NCBI GenBank assembly: GCA_015039465.1
Contig: MU130299.1
Coordinates: forward strand, 149,430 to 203,909
Length of the DNA stretch: 54,480 nucleotides
DNA from: Phlegmacium glaucopus
Taxonomy: Eukaryota > Basidiomycota > Agaricomycetes > Agaricales > Cortinariaceae
Direction: 5' to 3'
Every line of letters starts with the position of its first letter. Position 1 is the stretch's first letter. The notes below the pieces were generated by a model. The model worked only from the letters and a program-made list of their open reading frames with translations. It made no database searches and was not told the origin of the DNA. Below are positions 44,830-54,480 of the stretch, piece after piece. Made by a program: the position numbers and the translations under genes.

Positions 44830-47333
44830 CAGTGCGACAGGGTTGGCCGGGTTACCGGTACTCCTGCACCAAAACACCAGGTTAGGATCACTACAGCTAC
44901 CAGACAGGCGCTCATCGTCAAGGTTGATGAAAATACCCTGGCTAATGGTACGTCCGCTACTCCTACAGATGACTTTACTGGGGTGATTCAAACCACTGAT
45001 GACCTGGAATGGGATGGTTTTGCCCACATGGCCATTCTTGGAAGCGTCGAGGAGGAGACTAATGGGGCTTACAACACTATTCCAAGGTCAAACATCCCAA
45101 TCCCATCAATTAACCTCACCACAAGCATCAATTGGGATGAAGCTTCTCAGCCAGTCGACTTCAAAAAAATCACAGCAGCCGCTCTCAATCAGAAGTCACA
45201 AATGACACTATCCCTCACCAAATTCCCATTCTACATGGATAGTGGTGCCTCCATCTACATTATGCCAGATAAATCAGACTTTATTACACTACAAAAAATT
45301 GAACCTTTACGAGTAGGAGGAGTAGGACAAGTGTCTGTAATGGCTATAGGAATGGGCGACATCCACCTTCACATAGGACCACATACCATGCTCACACTCC
45401 GTGATGCCCTCTATATCCCTGAAGTGACGGTTTGTCTTATATCGGTCAGTGCAATCACAAGAGATTCAAAGATCAATATTCTCTTTGATGATACATCATG
45501 CCATTTCATCCACAAAACAACCAACAAGTCAATTGCTCGTGGTTCACTAACCTCAAAAAAATTATATTTGCTCAACCTCCACGATGCAAGTACTGAACAT
45601 GCTTTTGCCATCAATCCTACTCCTGACATGGAGACTTGGCATCACTGTCTTGGCCATGCCAACTACCAGGCCATACAGGAGATGGCTTGTCAGGGCATGG
45701 TAAAAGGTATGCTGGTTGCTTTTCCGAATGCACCTTCTAAATGCAAATCATGCATCCTCGGCAAACAGACTAGAATGCCTGTGCCAGAGACACGTGAAGA
45801 TGGACCAGGACATCGAGCAACTAGGAAATTAGAGAAAGTATGGGTAGATCTTACTGGACCCACTGCTGTACCTTCCAGAAATGGAAACATATCCATCATG
45901 AACATTATAGATGATCTTATGTCCTACTCCTGGTCACTTATGTTACCAAACAAAAGCAGTGCTTTCCCACAATTGAAACAGTGGGAAATTGCACGGGAAA
46001 ACAAAACAGGGATAAAGATTGGAACATATAGAATGGATAATGGTGAACTGAAGTCAGACAAAATGGAAGCCTGGCTACGATCAAGGGGGATTCAACAGGA
46101 GTTCACAGCCCCTTATACCTCAGCACACATTGGCAAGGTTGAACAACTACATCGCACACTCATAGGAAAAACACACTTGATGTGATCTTACACCAAGTTA
46201 CCTCCCTTCCTGTGGGAAGACCTATACTCAACGGCAAATCATCTCCATGTCCAAACAATCAGCAAAGGTGCATCTAAAACACCCTTTGAGCTATGGTATG
46301 GGTGGACACCTGACTACTCCTATATATGAGAAATCGGCTGCAACGCATATGTTCTAATCCTCAACAGACATAACCCCAAAATTTACAAACGATCTATCAA
46401 GTGTGTCCTTGTTGGCTACGAGATGCAATCCAAGTCTTACCTATTCTGGAACCGAGAGGATCAGTGAATGTACAAATCATATCATGTCAAATTTATTGAG
46501 AGTCATGAGATATCAGACTCTTCGCTTACCCCAGATAACCCCGAAAGCTCTCAGGAGGAATTGCTACCCTCTACCATCAAAGATATCTTTAAAACAGCAT
46601 CACCAAATTTGCTCCCATGTGATGATGAAGAAACAATGCCACCTGACCATGATCTGGATCTTAATCATAACCAGCAAACACAGAACTCTGATGCCCCTAA
46701 AAACAATATTGATGAACAGACACCAGTTCCCCGCTGCTCAGCCAGGACAGCAAAACCTATTGATGTTTTTATGACAGCAAGGCTAGACGACGCAGTACAA
46801 AAGTCAAAAGATAGTGCACAACGACTAGCCAAGGAGAGAGTGAGAAAAAGAAGACGTTACAGGATATACAAGAGGAGGAGATTCAAAATGATCCAGAGGT
46901 GGTAGAAAAAGCTGGCATTAACAAGCTATGTGACCTATATGAAAAACTCGTTATAGACAATCACCTTACTCCAACAGAACAGACCAATATCCTGCTCTTG
47001 GCTATAGCAAACCAGTCCAAAGCTGATCCCACTATCTTCAATTTTGAAGATACGCCGAACACTTGGGAACAAGCTCAGTTATCCAAGAATGCACACAAAT
47101 GGGAGGCTGGCTATCTAGATGAGCTAAAATCACTTAAGGAAATGGGTGTTTATGATCTAATACCCCCTACTGATGTCCCACAGGGATGCAAAGTTCCCAA
47201 AGGACAACCGGTATTCCACCTAAAACGTAACGAATGAGGAGAACCAACTTGTTGGAAAGTTTGGCTAGTGTTCAAAGGATTTGAGCAAATCTATGGATGT
47301 GACTATACATCTACCACCTCACCTACTGCACGG
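44830..47333 (+). pseudogene. Copia-2 pol: protease, integrase, start of reverse transcriptase
   Basis: Continues from gag after a TGA. Protease active site Y-M-D-S-G-A-S (45240). GAG-pre-integrase W-H-H-C-L-G-H-A-N-Y and C-K-S-C-I-L-G-K. Integrase Asp in W-V-D-L-T-G-P (45845), Asp in Y-R-M-D-N-G-E-L (46030), Glu in K-V-E-Q-L-H-R-T-L (46140). Then S-Y-H-V-K-F-I-E, W-E-A-G-Y-L-D-E-L-K-S-L and V-F-K-G-F-E-Q-I-Y-G up to T-S-P-T-A-R at 47333. In-frame TGA at 46183, 46327, 46465 and 47235; one A-run frameshift near 46850. Otherwise remarkably open. Confidence 0.9.
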
Positions 47334-48637
47334 TGATGTAACTGCACAGAGGTTGTTGAGAAAAAGTGTATTTTCAAGATTATAAAATCTCTACTCAAAA
47401 CAACAACTCAATCAATACTTTATACAATCTTATAATGCAAGTTGGGTTTTCTAGAAAGTATAACCTTTCCAAGACTTTGAATTTCACTTCAACTAGTACA
47501 CACAGTAACAACAATAATTTGGATCAATTGAAGGATGATCAAACTTTTAAGTGGTTTTGCAATTTATGGCTTGCACCAACAATCAGTCAAAGAATTTTCA
47601 AGACTTTACTGATTGATTTAAACTTGTGTACACAAAAGTCCAAGACTTTGTTACAGCTTCAACACAATTGCATACACAAGAAGACCCCTTGCTTCTGTTA
47701 TGACTTCAACACAATTGCATACACAAGAAGACTCAAACTTCTGCTATGACTTTAACACAACACAACTTTTATAACAATTCAACAATTGTTACAACAAGTT
47801 CAACACTCTGAGAAACTGATTTATGTTCAATACCCTGATCTCAAAGACAAGTGTTCTTGCTCAATGTCTAAGACAGTGAGCTGTACTAGGTTGCAAATGA
47901 GGAGGGAAAGAAAGAATCCAATTTTCTGACTATTTACAAACCCTGGGAGGTATTTTATACATTTGAGATATTTAAAAATAGATAATGTCCAAAAATAGAT
48001 ATACTGGTTCCTGGTACCCTTGCTTTGGTTCTGGCACCATGTGCACACATTGTTCCTGAAAATATAGGGGTTGTCTATTTTTAGCCCCATGTTGCTAATT
48101 TTAGGTAGTTTCCACCCCTCTTGATGGTAACTGTGCCTATTGTGCCTGGAAACAATCTTTATGATTGTTCAGCACTCCCTCTATCCTTAATCATCATGAT
48201 TCCCACACAATCACATGGTTCCACTATCTTGGTTATTCTGCTTCCACTGTTGCTAGGGCACCAACCTTCCCCTGAATATTTATTAATAATATCCCATTGC
48301 TCCACAATCACACCCCATGACATTGCTAACCCAATATTGTTTATTTAACTTTTCCTGTGCCAAGTCAGTCTATAAGGATATTCATGGATTTATTGGTTTT
48401 AATCCAGACATGCAATTTGTAGTGTAACAAATAATAGTCTATTGACCACACTTATTAACTATATGCATTTAAGTCACACAGTAATAGGTCTAATCAGCAG
48501 CTGTAGGGTAGACAACTCTGATTCCCTTGTCTATTATCAGCTGTATTAGCCAGTTATTGGTGCATCAATTATTATTTATGCTGAAATAATAGATAAAAAT
48601 TGCAAAAACCATGCTTATGCAGATTTAAATCATATCA
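47334..48637. mobile_element. Unclassified 1.3 kb insertion in copia-2 RT (solo-LTR-like)
   Basis: Begins TGATGTAACTG after T-S-P-T-A-R and ends ...ATATCA, after which the RT frame resumes M-E-L-W-R-I-L-L-H. Flanks ACGG and ATGG could be a 4 bp duplication with one CpG change. Contains tandem 'ttcaacacaattgcatacac' units near 47660 and 47704. No coding domain seen. Confidence 0.6.
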
Positions 48638-50113
48638 ATGGATGGAATTGTGGCGTATCCTCCTACACATTGCTGCCTGCAAGGACTGGGACATCCAACA
48701 AATTGATATCAAGACCACTTTCCTTTATGGGCTATTATCTGATGACGAGGTACAATATATGCAGCAACCGGAAGGGTTCGAGGAACCGCGTAAAGAGATG
48801 TGGGTATGGAGGTTGAAATGGGGATTATATGGAATGAAACAGAGTAGACAGATCTGGAACCAGACGATGAATTCCGCAATGCTTTTGTGGGGATTCAAAT
48901 GACTGTCCTCCAAATCCTGTATATACTACATGAACTATCTTGAAGGGTGCATCATTGCCACTGTTCACATTGATGATTTCCTTTCTATTGCGCATCTGAA
49001 GTCTGAGAATACTCACTTTAAAGATCAAATGAGAACCATATGGACAATTTCTGACCTGGGCGAGCCAAAGTTCTGTGTCGGCATTGGGATTTGTTGAGAC
49101 ATTTCTTCCAAAATGATTTACCTATCCCAGACAGCTCTTATTGACAAAGTAGTCTCACAATTTGGTCAAATGGACGCCTTCCCCATCTCTACCCTGATGG
49201 GCCCAGGTTTGAAGCTATGATGTCCTGACCCAAGAACTATTCCTGCCGTCGAGAATAGGGATGTGGAAGTTCAGTTCTGAACCAGTTCAAGAACCAGAAC
49301 CAACCAAACCAAACCAAGTATCTGGTTCGGTTCTGGTTCTGGTTTGGCCTCAGCCATCTGGTTCTGGTTCTGGTTCTTGATTGGCCAGAAATCTGAGAAC
49401 CGGTTCTGAACCGGTTCAAACCATTCTGAACCACTATATCCCAAGGCAAACATTTAAGTAATATATTTACTTATTTGCATTATTTTACAGGTTAAATGGC
49501 ACAATGTACCTGTATCTGTAATGAAAATATTTGTTCAAGTCACCAACACAATATATTTCCAATCAGAAGTATATCATTTTTTGGTCTGGCATAGTACATA
49601 ATCAGTAATATGTCTCATTTACTTTATAACTTCAGGTTTTATTAATATTAATATACTCCTATTGCAAGAATCCAATTCAAAGTTGTCACTAGTTGGCAAA
49701 ATGTTTTAGTAGTATTTTTTCTTTTCATGTTTACTTTTAGTGATGTCATAGTTATAACACCAATACTACAAAATTCTGGCCTCAAATTTCAAGATATATT
49801 TATTTCTAAGAAATAAGATGTAATTTTAGAAAATAAAACTTAAAATGGGAATTTCTTGTCTAATTGGTGATATCCTAACAAAAGTCTATTTTTAACTGGT
49901 TCTTATGGTTTGAACTGGTTCTGAACCAGAACCAAACCAAGAGAACTGGTTCTGTTGGTTCAGTTCTGGTTCTGGTTCTGGTTCTGGTTTTCCTAAGTGG
50001 TTCTGGTTCTGGTTCTGAGAAAATGGGTCCCAAACTGAACCAAACTGAACTTTGGCATCCCTAGTCAAGAAAGAGCACCTTGCAAAATTGCCCTATAGAT
50101 CTCTTGTTGGTTG
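48638..50113 (+). pseudogene. Copia-2 reverse transcriptase remainder
   Basis: Resumes M-E-L-W-R-I-L-L-H-I-A-A-C-K-D-W-D-I-Q-Q, then F-L-Y-G-L-L-S-D-D-E, G-L-Y-G-M-K-Q-S-R and the catalytic-site region H-I-D-D-F-L-S-I-A (usual Y/V-V-D-D, here I-D-D). TGA at 48900, 49095 and 49218. Split by the hAT MITE at 49256-50063; after it K-E-H-L-A-K-L-P-Y-R-S-L-V-G-C ends at 50113, where the gypsy LTR begins. Confidence 0.85.
49256..50063. mobile_element. hAT-like MITE copy 2 (808 bp)
   Basis: TAGGGATG...GGCATCCCTA with GAACCA-rich subterminal repeats, inverted relative to copy 1. Flanked by GTCGAGAA (49248-49255) and GTCAAGAA (50064-50071), an 8 bp duplication with one G-to-A change at a CpG. Removing it restores the copia frame P-A-V-E-K-E-H-L-A. 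Confidence 0.92.
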
Positions 50114-50693
50114 TGTTAAGTTTAGACAAAGGGATAACATCAGAGTAACTCCGGAACGGACGGAACAGAACCAGAACAAGTAACAGAAAGGACTTTGGCC
50201 TCAGCATATGTGCTGTGCTGCCCAGCTCCTATAGTTTCCTGATTTTGGAACTGGAAGAGAACGGAATAAGACAGAAGACCTCAGTGACTTAGAGGACAAA
50301 CAAGAGGAGGGAACTAAGTTGATATTCAAAACTAAGGAAAGCATACAAGCTTCGAGTACTTAAATAATAAAAGGAATAGCAACCAAAATATAAAGGATAA
50401 ATATAAAGTGCTGCATTCTGCTCCTGGAAGGTCCTGCATTTTTGGGTGAATAATCCATAGCGGGTGTGCTGACTGATAGTGGGAAAGTGATGACAAAGAA
50501 ATAGTGGTTGTGGTGAAGATGTGGTATTGGGTTTGGAGTAATGTCAGAAGAGCCAGAATGATACAGAGAAGTCTCAGAGTTGGACGTAGGAGGAGTAGAT
50601 CCAGAAACAAGGGAAAGTACTGGAATGGAGTATGGACTACTGGAGACAACTCTGATGGAGCTGGACCAGAGTAATGTATAACAGAATGTAACA
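50114..50693 (-). mobile_element. Gypsy-1 3' LTR (580 bp, copy C)
   Basis: Reads TGTTACATTCTG...CTAAACTTAACA on the minus strand. The preceding minus-strand sequence AGGGAGGTAC is a polypurine tract, so this is the 3' LTR of the minus-strand gypsy element whose integrase lies at 52026-53206. It inserted in copia-2 within the C codon of L-V-G-C. Almost no CpG left. Confidence 0.88.
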
Positions 50694-50756
50694 GTACCTC
50701 CCTGTCAAGGCTGAGACCCTCGAGGCCACGTGCTGGTCCATGCGCGATCAACATGT

Positions 50757-50764
50757 TATAAATA
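50757..50764 (+). promoter_or_regulatory. TATA box of the gypsy antisense gene
   Basis: TATAAATA, 49-56 bp upstream of the ATG at 50813, on the strand opposite to gypsy gag-pol. Confidence 0.6.
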
Positions 50765-50812
50765 GTGTCAGACTTTGGATCCATCTCTTCAACTCGGACT
50801 ACCACCACCACC

Positions 50813-51830
50813 ATGCCTAATACCTCAAATAACAATGCAGGGTCTTCCCGTCCCACAGCCTCTAACTTAGCAAAGTTGGAAGAAGTGTGGGCTCGTATGC
50901 GGAAACAGCAGGAGGAGGAGGAGAAGTGTATGGAGGCAGAGATTGAGGCAGCATGGAAGGAAGAGGAAGAGGAGGAGAAACAGAGAGCGGAAGCGGAGAG
51001 GAAGAGGGTGGAAGCGGAGAAGAAAAACAGAGAGGAGCAGCAGCAGAAACTGCTGGTGATGCAGCGGATTCGACAGGTGGAGGAGCAGAGGAGGAAAGAA
51101 GTGGAGGTAATCAACTTAGATGACGAAGAGGTAGAAGAAGAACAGGAACACAATGGAATGGAGCTGGGGCCCAGTGTCCTGAAAAAAAAGAAAAATAAAC
51201 GAAAAAGTAAGTGAATTCCAGTAAAAAAGGAAAACATAACACTAAAATGAATTATAGGAACTAGTAACTCCGACCATGGAGGAAAACTGGCTGGCCTGCG
51301 CCCAATGTATGGGCGCAGGTACTATGTGCCATGGAAAGATGTGTGGGCCTGGGTGCTGGAGGTGCTACCAGCTGAAGAAGGGTTGTAGCCTAGTCAGAGG
51401 AAAAAAGAGGATAGTGATGGTTGACATGCCGGCAGAGAAGGTCGGAAATAAAGAAAAAGGCAAAGTGAAAGAAAAGGAGATGGATGGGATGGAAAGGTTG
51501 ATGGAGGGGCTGGAAATGATAGGAGAGATATTAAGGAAGTTGGCGGAGACACAGGAGGGGATCAGGTTAGGAATAGAGGTGCAGATGAGGTGGGAACTGG
51601 AGAAGGAGAGACGGAACAAAGAACGGGTGAGACAGAGTGAGGAAGAGAAAAGGAAGGTCAGGGTGAACAGGGGAGTTGGGACGGAGGAGACGGAAGACAA
51701 GGGGGAAGACGAGGAGTCAGAAAGTGGGTCAGAGTTGGAAGGAGGATGGGAAATAGGAGTTGAGGACAGAATGGAAATAATGGAAGGAGTGAAGGATGGG
51801 ATGGAAGGAGTAGAAAAAACAAAAGAGTAG
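50813..51830 (+). CDS. Antisense accessory gene of gypsy-1: coiled coil plus Zn2Cys6-like cluster
   Basis: Two exons (50813-51206 and 51265-51830) joined by a 58 bp intron (GTAAGTGAAT...AACTAG) that keeps the frame (R-K-I-T-P-T-M-E-E-N-W), about 319 residues. N-terminus M-P-N-T-S-N-N-N-A-G, then a long charged Glu/Lys/Arg coiled coil (residues about 30-105), an acidic patch (L-D-D-E-E-V-E-E-E) and K-K-K-K-N-K-R-K. Exon 2 opens with C-A-Q-C-M-G-A-G-T-M-C, then C-W-R-C-Y-Q-L-K-K-G-C: spacing C-x2-C-x6-C-x8-C-x2-C-x6-C, the spacing of fungal Zn2Cys6 DNA-binding domains (one extra Cys in the x8 loop). A second acidic/basic coiled coil ends at 51830. It lies between gypsy pol and its 3' LTR on the opposite strand, with its own TATA. 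Both exons are uninterrupted although the neighbouring pol carries a stop. DNA binding is inference; it could instead be structural. Confidence 0.7.
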
Positions 51831-52025
51831 ATAAAATATGAATTGTATTTTTTCTTGTTGTTTCTTTTGTTTTGTGTTCTTAAAAATATTGTTTTCTTGA
51901 CTTTGTTTTGTGTGAACAGAAGAGTAAGATAACGGAAAGGAAAAGAATGGAAAAGATATGGAAAGGAACAGAAAAAACAAGGAAAGGGATGGAAAAGGAA
52001 TCAAGAGAGCGGAAGAGGTCCAGGT

Positions 52026-53206
52026 TTAGCCGGATAGCTCATGGAAATCAGCAACAAGTTTGGACACATGTCCTAATTCATTAGCTGGTAACCAGGAAGT
52101 TTCTTCATCGGTACCTTCATAGCCAGACCACTTGACTAGGTACAGGAGCTTGCATACACACCATCTGTTGTCCAATTTTGAGTCCAAAATCTCGGAAACC
52201 TTGAACTCCTGTTCTCCGTCAATGACAACCAGAGGAGGCAGAGGTTGAGTACAATCCGGAATAGTGTTTGGAACGGAGGGCTCTAGCATGGAAACATGGA
52301 AAACAGGATGGACGGCACACATGTTGTCAGGAAGACAAAGGGTCCAGGACAAAGGACCTGCCTGAGCAACAATCTCATATGGACCAAGATACTTCTCGGA
52401 AAGCTTCTTTGAAGGTCTGGTTGTACAGAAGAATTGTGCTTTGACAAAGGCTCAATCTCCAACCTTGAAGTCTGGAGGAGGAATCTGACGCTTGTCCGCG
52501 GAACATTGGTATTGTTCCTGGGAAGTAAGGATAGCTTTTCGGAGTTCCTCGTGGAGTTCATTAAGGTCCGTAATGTACTTGTGAGCACAGGAGGATACAA
52601 GGTTGTACTCTGGATGGATAGTGATAGCCGGATTGTAAACTTTGTTGGCAAAGAACGGAGATACACCGGTAGTGACACTCGGAGTATTGTTGTAGAATTC
52701 CACTAACGGGAGAAGTGAACTCCAGTTATCTTGCTGATAATTGCAGTAGATGCGGATGTCTTGTTCCAAGGTCTGGTTGATGTGCTCCATTTGTCTGTCA
52801 CCTTCCGGGTGGTATCTGGAGGTGAAGTGCAACTTCATGTCAAGGGCTTTTCCAAAGGATCTGAAGAAGTGAGATACAAACTCGGAACTGTGATCGGAAG
52901 TTACATGGGATGAAACACCATGCTTGGAAAACATGTGGATGACAAATAGTTCAGCAAGTTGAGCAGAAGTGATGGTGTTGTATGTGGGGATGAAAATGGA
53001 TTGTTTTGTGAAACGGTCTACTATGACTAAGACCGCAGTGAAACCTTTGGAGTCTGGAAGGTGTTCAATGAAATCCATGGAGATGGAGTCCCAGGGATGG
53101 GATGGAACAGGGAGTTGTCGGAGTAAGCCGTATGGTTTATGATGTTTGGCTTTGGACTGAGAACAGGTGGTGCAAGTCCTACAATAGTCAGTGACAAAAA
53201 CACAAA
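52026..53206 (-). pseudogene. Gypsy-1 integrase with chromodomain (one stop, 5' end cut by an insertion)
   Basis: Minus-strand reading from 53206: V-T-D-Y-C-R-T-C-T-T-C-S-Q-S-K (zinc-finger end), then the integrase core with Asp in S-I-S-M-D-F-I-E-H-L-P, Asp in V-T-S-D-H-S-S-E-F and Glu in R-Q-M-E-H-I-N-Q-T-L-E. TGA at 52452-52454 replaces the usual Arg of D-R-A-F-V-K. Then K-K-L-S-E-K-Y-L-G-P-Y-E-I, H-P-V-F-H-V-S-M-L-E-P and a chromodomain (F-K-V-S-E-I-L-D-S-K, Y-L-V-K-W-S-G-Y, E-E-T-S-W-L-P-A-N-E-L) ending at 52026. Chromodomains target such elements to heterochromatin. RT and RNase H must lie beyond the element that begins at 53207. Confidence 0.9.
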
Positions 53207-54480
53207 CTGTTAGAATAATTCGCAGCTAGAACAGTTGAATTGTAAGTCTCAACCTTTTTGATAAAAGTTTGTGTTAATTATTATACCTAGAACAGTTGAA
53301 TGGCGATCTTGCTAAAGGTAGTTAGTTGTACGCATATAGCTTTCGTATCAGCTTTTTAAAGCTGAATGGTTACGGTTTGGTCAGTCATGTGGGTACCTAG
53401 GCCCACGGCTTATGAGCCAACTAGTTACGGGTAGCAGCTGCTTGGTTCACAGCGCTTACGTTCCGCACGGCATATCGCTTCGATAGCCCTCACATAATAC
53501 CGGTCAACAGCATAGCGCTGGGCTACGTCGCATACGTCAGCCCTAGAATAGAGTTAAGTAAGTTTTGGGCCCTGGTCGAGTGACCCTTCCTAACTTTGCC
53601 CAGTATTGCATAAATCCTCGTTGCTTTTTGATAACCGAATGGAAACCACCGTTTAGTTCGTTCCATCAACTTCCCATAACACTACGCCTGACCCGCTCAG
53701 TTTTTGTAGCTGTGAGCTAAAGCCCCATAACAAAAGTGAAGCCAGTTCCGCGCTATAGAACCTCGAGCTTTTTCGTTGTATATTAACGCGACAGCTCATG
53801 CCTTCGGCTTATGTATCGCGACTGTGTGCGATGTTTCCTTCGCAATACCTACACCTCAAAGCACTTACTTTAAGCTCCTACGAGTGGTCGCGGATAAGGC
53901 TACTTGACACTGTTAGTTCCCCGGTAGCGTAACCGATTCCTATTATTTAAAGTGAGCTCCTGTTTCGTATAGCTAGACGCTATAGTGAAGTAGTCCCTTC
54001 GACAGGTTCTGCTCTTCTAGCTTTATAGGATGTATGGTTGACTACTTTTGTAAAGCCTATAGAAATGGTTTCGCAACCGTTCTGGCTTTAAGCATGTCAA
54101 GCAGCTTCCTGACCCTAACCCCCTCAATCTCTTCACTCCATAAGTTTGAGTCAAAACCTTTGTTGTTCTTCGGAGTAGCATATTAGCTATTGCGCTAGTC
54201 GTGCAAGCAGTAGTGTACTGCTAGCGCGTGTGCTAAGACCCGTAGTTGCCGCAAAGTGAGCTCCCCCTCACAACTTAAACACGCTCATAGTAAGGCAACT
54301 AAGAATAAATAGAATAGTGAGAAAAATAGAAAACAAGTTCAATAAAGAGTATAATGTATTAGTACAAGAAAATCACTGCCTCAAAACAAATGATGTTCAG
54401 AGTTGAAAATAGTTTTTCCAACTCTGCACTCAAGTAAGCAAATAAGAAAATTATGATGAAGATTATTAGTGGATCAATGT
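53207..54480. mobile_element. Unidentified element interrupting gypsy-1 integrase, runs off the window
   Basis: The gypsy frame stops being recognisable at 53207, where TGTTAGAATAATTCGC begins, an LTR-like start. About 1.27 kb without any open frame of note. 'ctagaacagttgaat' occurs twice (53226 and 53287); there are many short dyads (AGCTTTTTAAAGCT near 53349; CAGAGTTG/CAACTCTG near 54400). Composition differs from the flanking gypsy. A long LTR of another family is the simplest guess. Confidence 0.5.

Noticed and set aside
51365..51700. Ser/Phe/Leu-rich minus-strand frame opposite the antisense gypsy gene
   Set aside because: Mirror of a Glu/Lys/Arg-rich coiled-coil exon; no domain, not continuous with the gypsy pol frame.
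1..54480. CRISPR arrays, rRNA and tRNA genes
   Set aside because: Looked for regular spacer-repeat arrays and for tRNA A/B box patterns; none convincing. The 'gggttcgaaac' near 24548 lacks the rest of a tRNA.

Overview
The window looks like nuclear DNA of a mushroom-forming basidiomycete (Agaricomycetes type). Genes are split by many 47-60 bp GT-AG introns. The gene content is typical of plant-litter and wood decayers: GMC alcohol oxidases and a copper radical oxidase, both H2O2-producing enzymes. The mobile DNA is copia and chromodomain-gypsy. All calls come from reading the sequence; no database search was possible.

Left third (1-15301): three tandem GMC oxidoreductase (aryl-alcohol-oxidase-like) genes on the minus strand, the first cut by the window edge. 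Each is followed at its promoter side by glycyl-tRNA synthetase (GlyRS) sequence. Only the rightmost GlyRS (12736-15301) is intact; the others are rearranged fragments. I read this as repeated duplication of an AAO+GlyRS unit in which the oxidase was kept and the synthetase copies decayed. A 370 bp Tc1/mariner-type MITE in the middle unit is absent from the matching site in its two sister units.

Middle (15302-33806): a gene-poor stretch with one small secreted-protein candidate, then a compact minus-strand set. These are a membrane-anchored glyoxal-oxidase-like copper radical oxidase (20998-23527), DNA2 helicase-nuclease (24636-29322), UBA2 SUMO-activating enzyme subunit (29445-32153) and a repeat-bearing secreted/membrane protein (32763-33806). 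The 122 bp between UBA2 and DNA2 holds an overlapping MluI-cell-cycle box and CRE palindrome. A second tandem duplication (about 31906-34175 and 35331-37360) copied the UBA2 5' end and the secreted-protein gene. It produced an in-frame UBA2-5' chimera (34837-35575) and a frameshifted paralogue (36345-36920).

Right third (37748-54480): a nest of mobile elements. It contains decayed copia elements, gypsy solo LTRs with perfect 5 bp target duplications, an 810 bp hAT-like MITE family, small solo LTRs, a 12-bp minisatellite, and a minus-strand chromodomain gypsy element. The gypsy element is itself interrupted at 53207 by an unidentified element running off the window. Decay here is dominated by CpG to TpG/CpA change: eight in-frame pol stops are all TGA, and CpG counts in three copies of the same gypsy LTR fall 17 to 6 to 1.

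The two observations I would follow first are: (1) three copia LTRs carrying a CCTCAGTC/GACTGAGG palindrome 28-29 bp downstream of a TATA box, hence at the likely transcript 5' end, whose loop and partner cassette differ between LTRs but are duplicated nearly identically inside each LTR; (2) a spliced antisense gene with its own TATA box in the gypsy 3' region, encoding a coiled coil plus a Cys cluster with exact Zn2Cys6 spacing.
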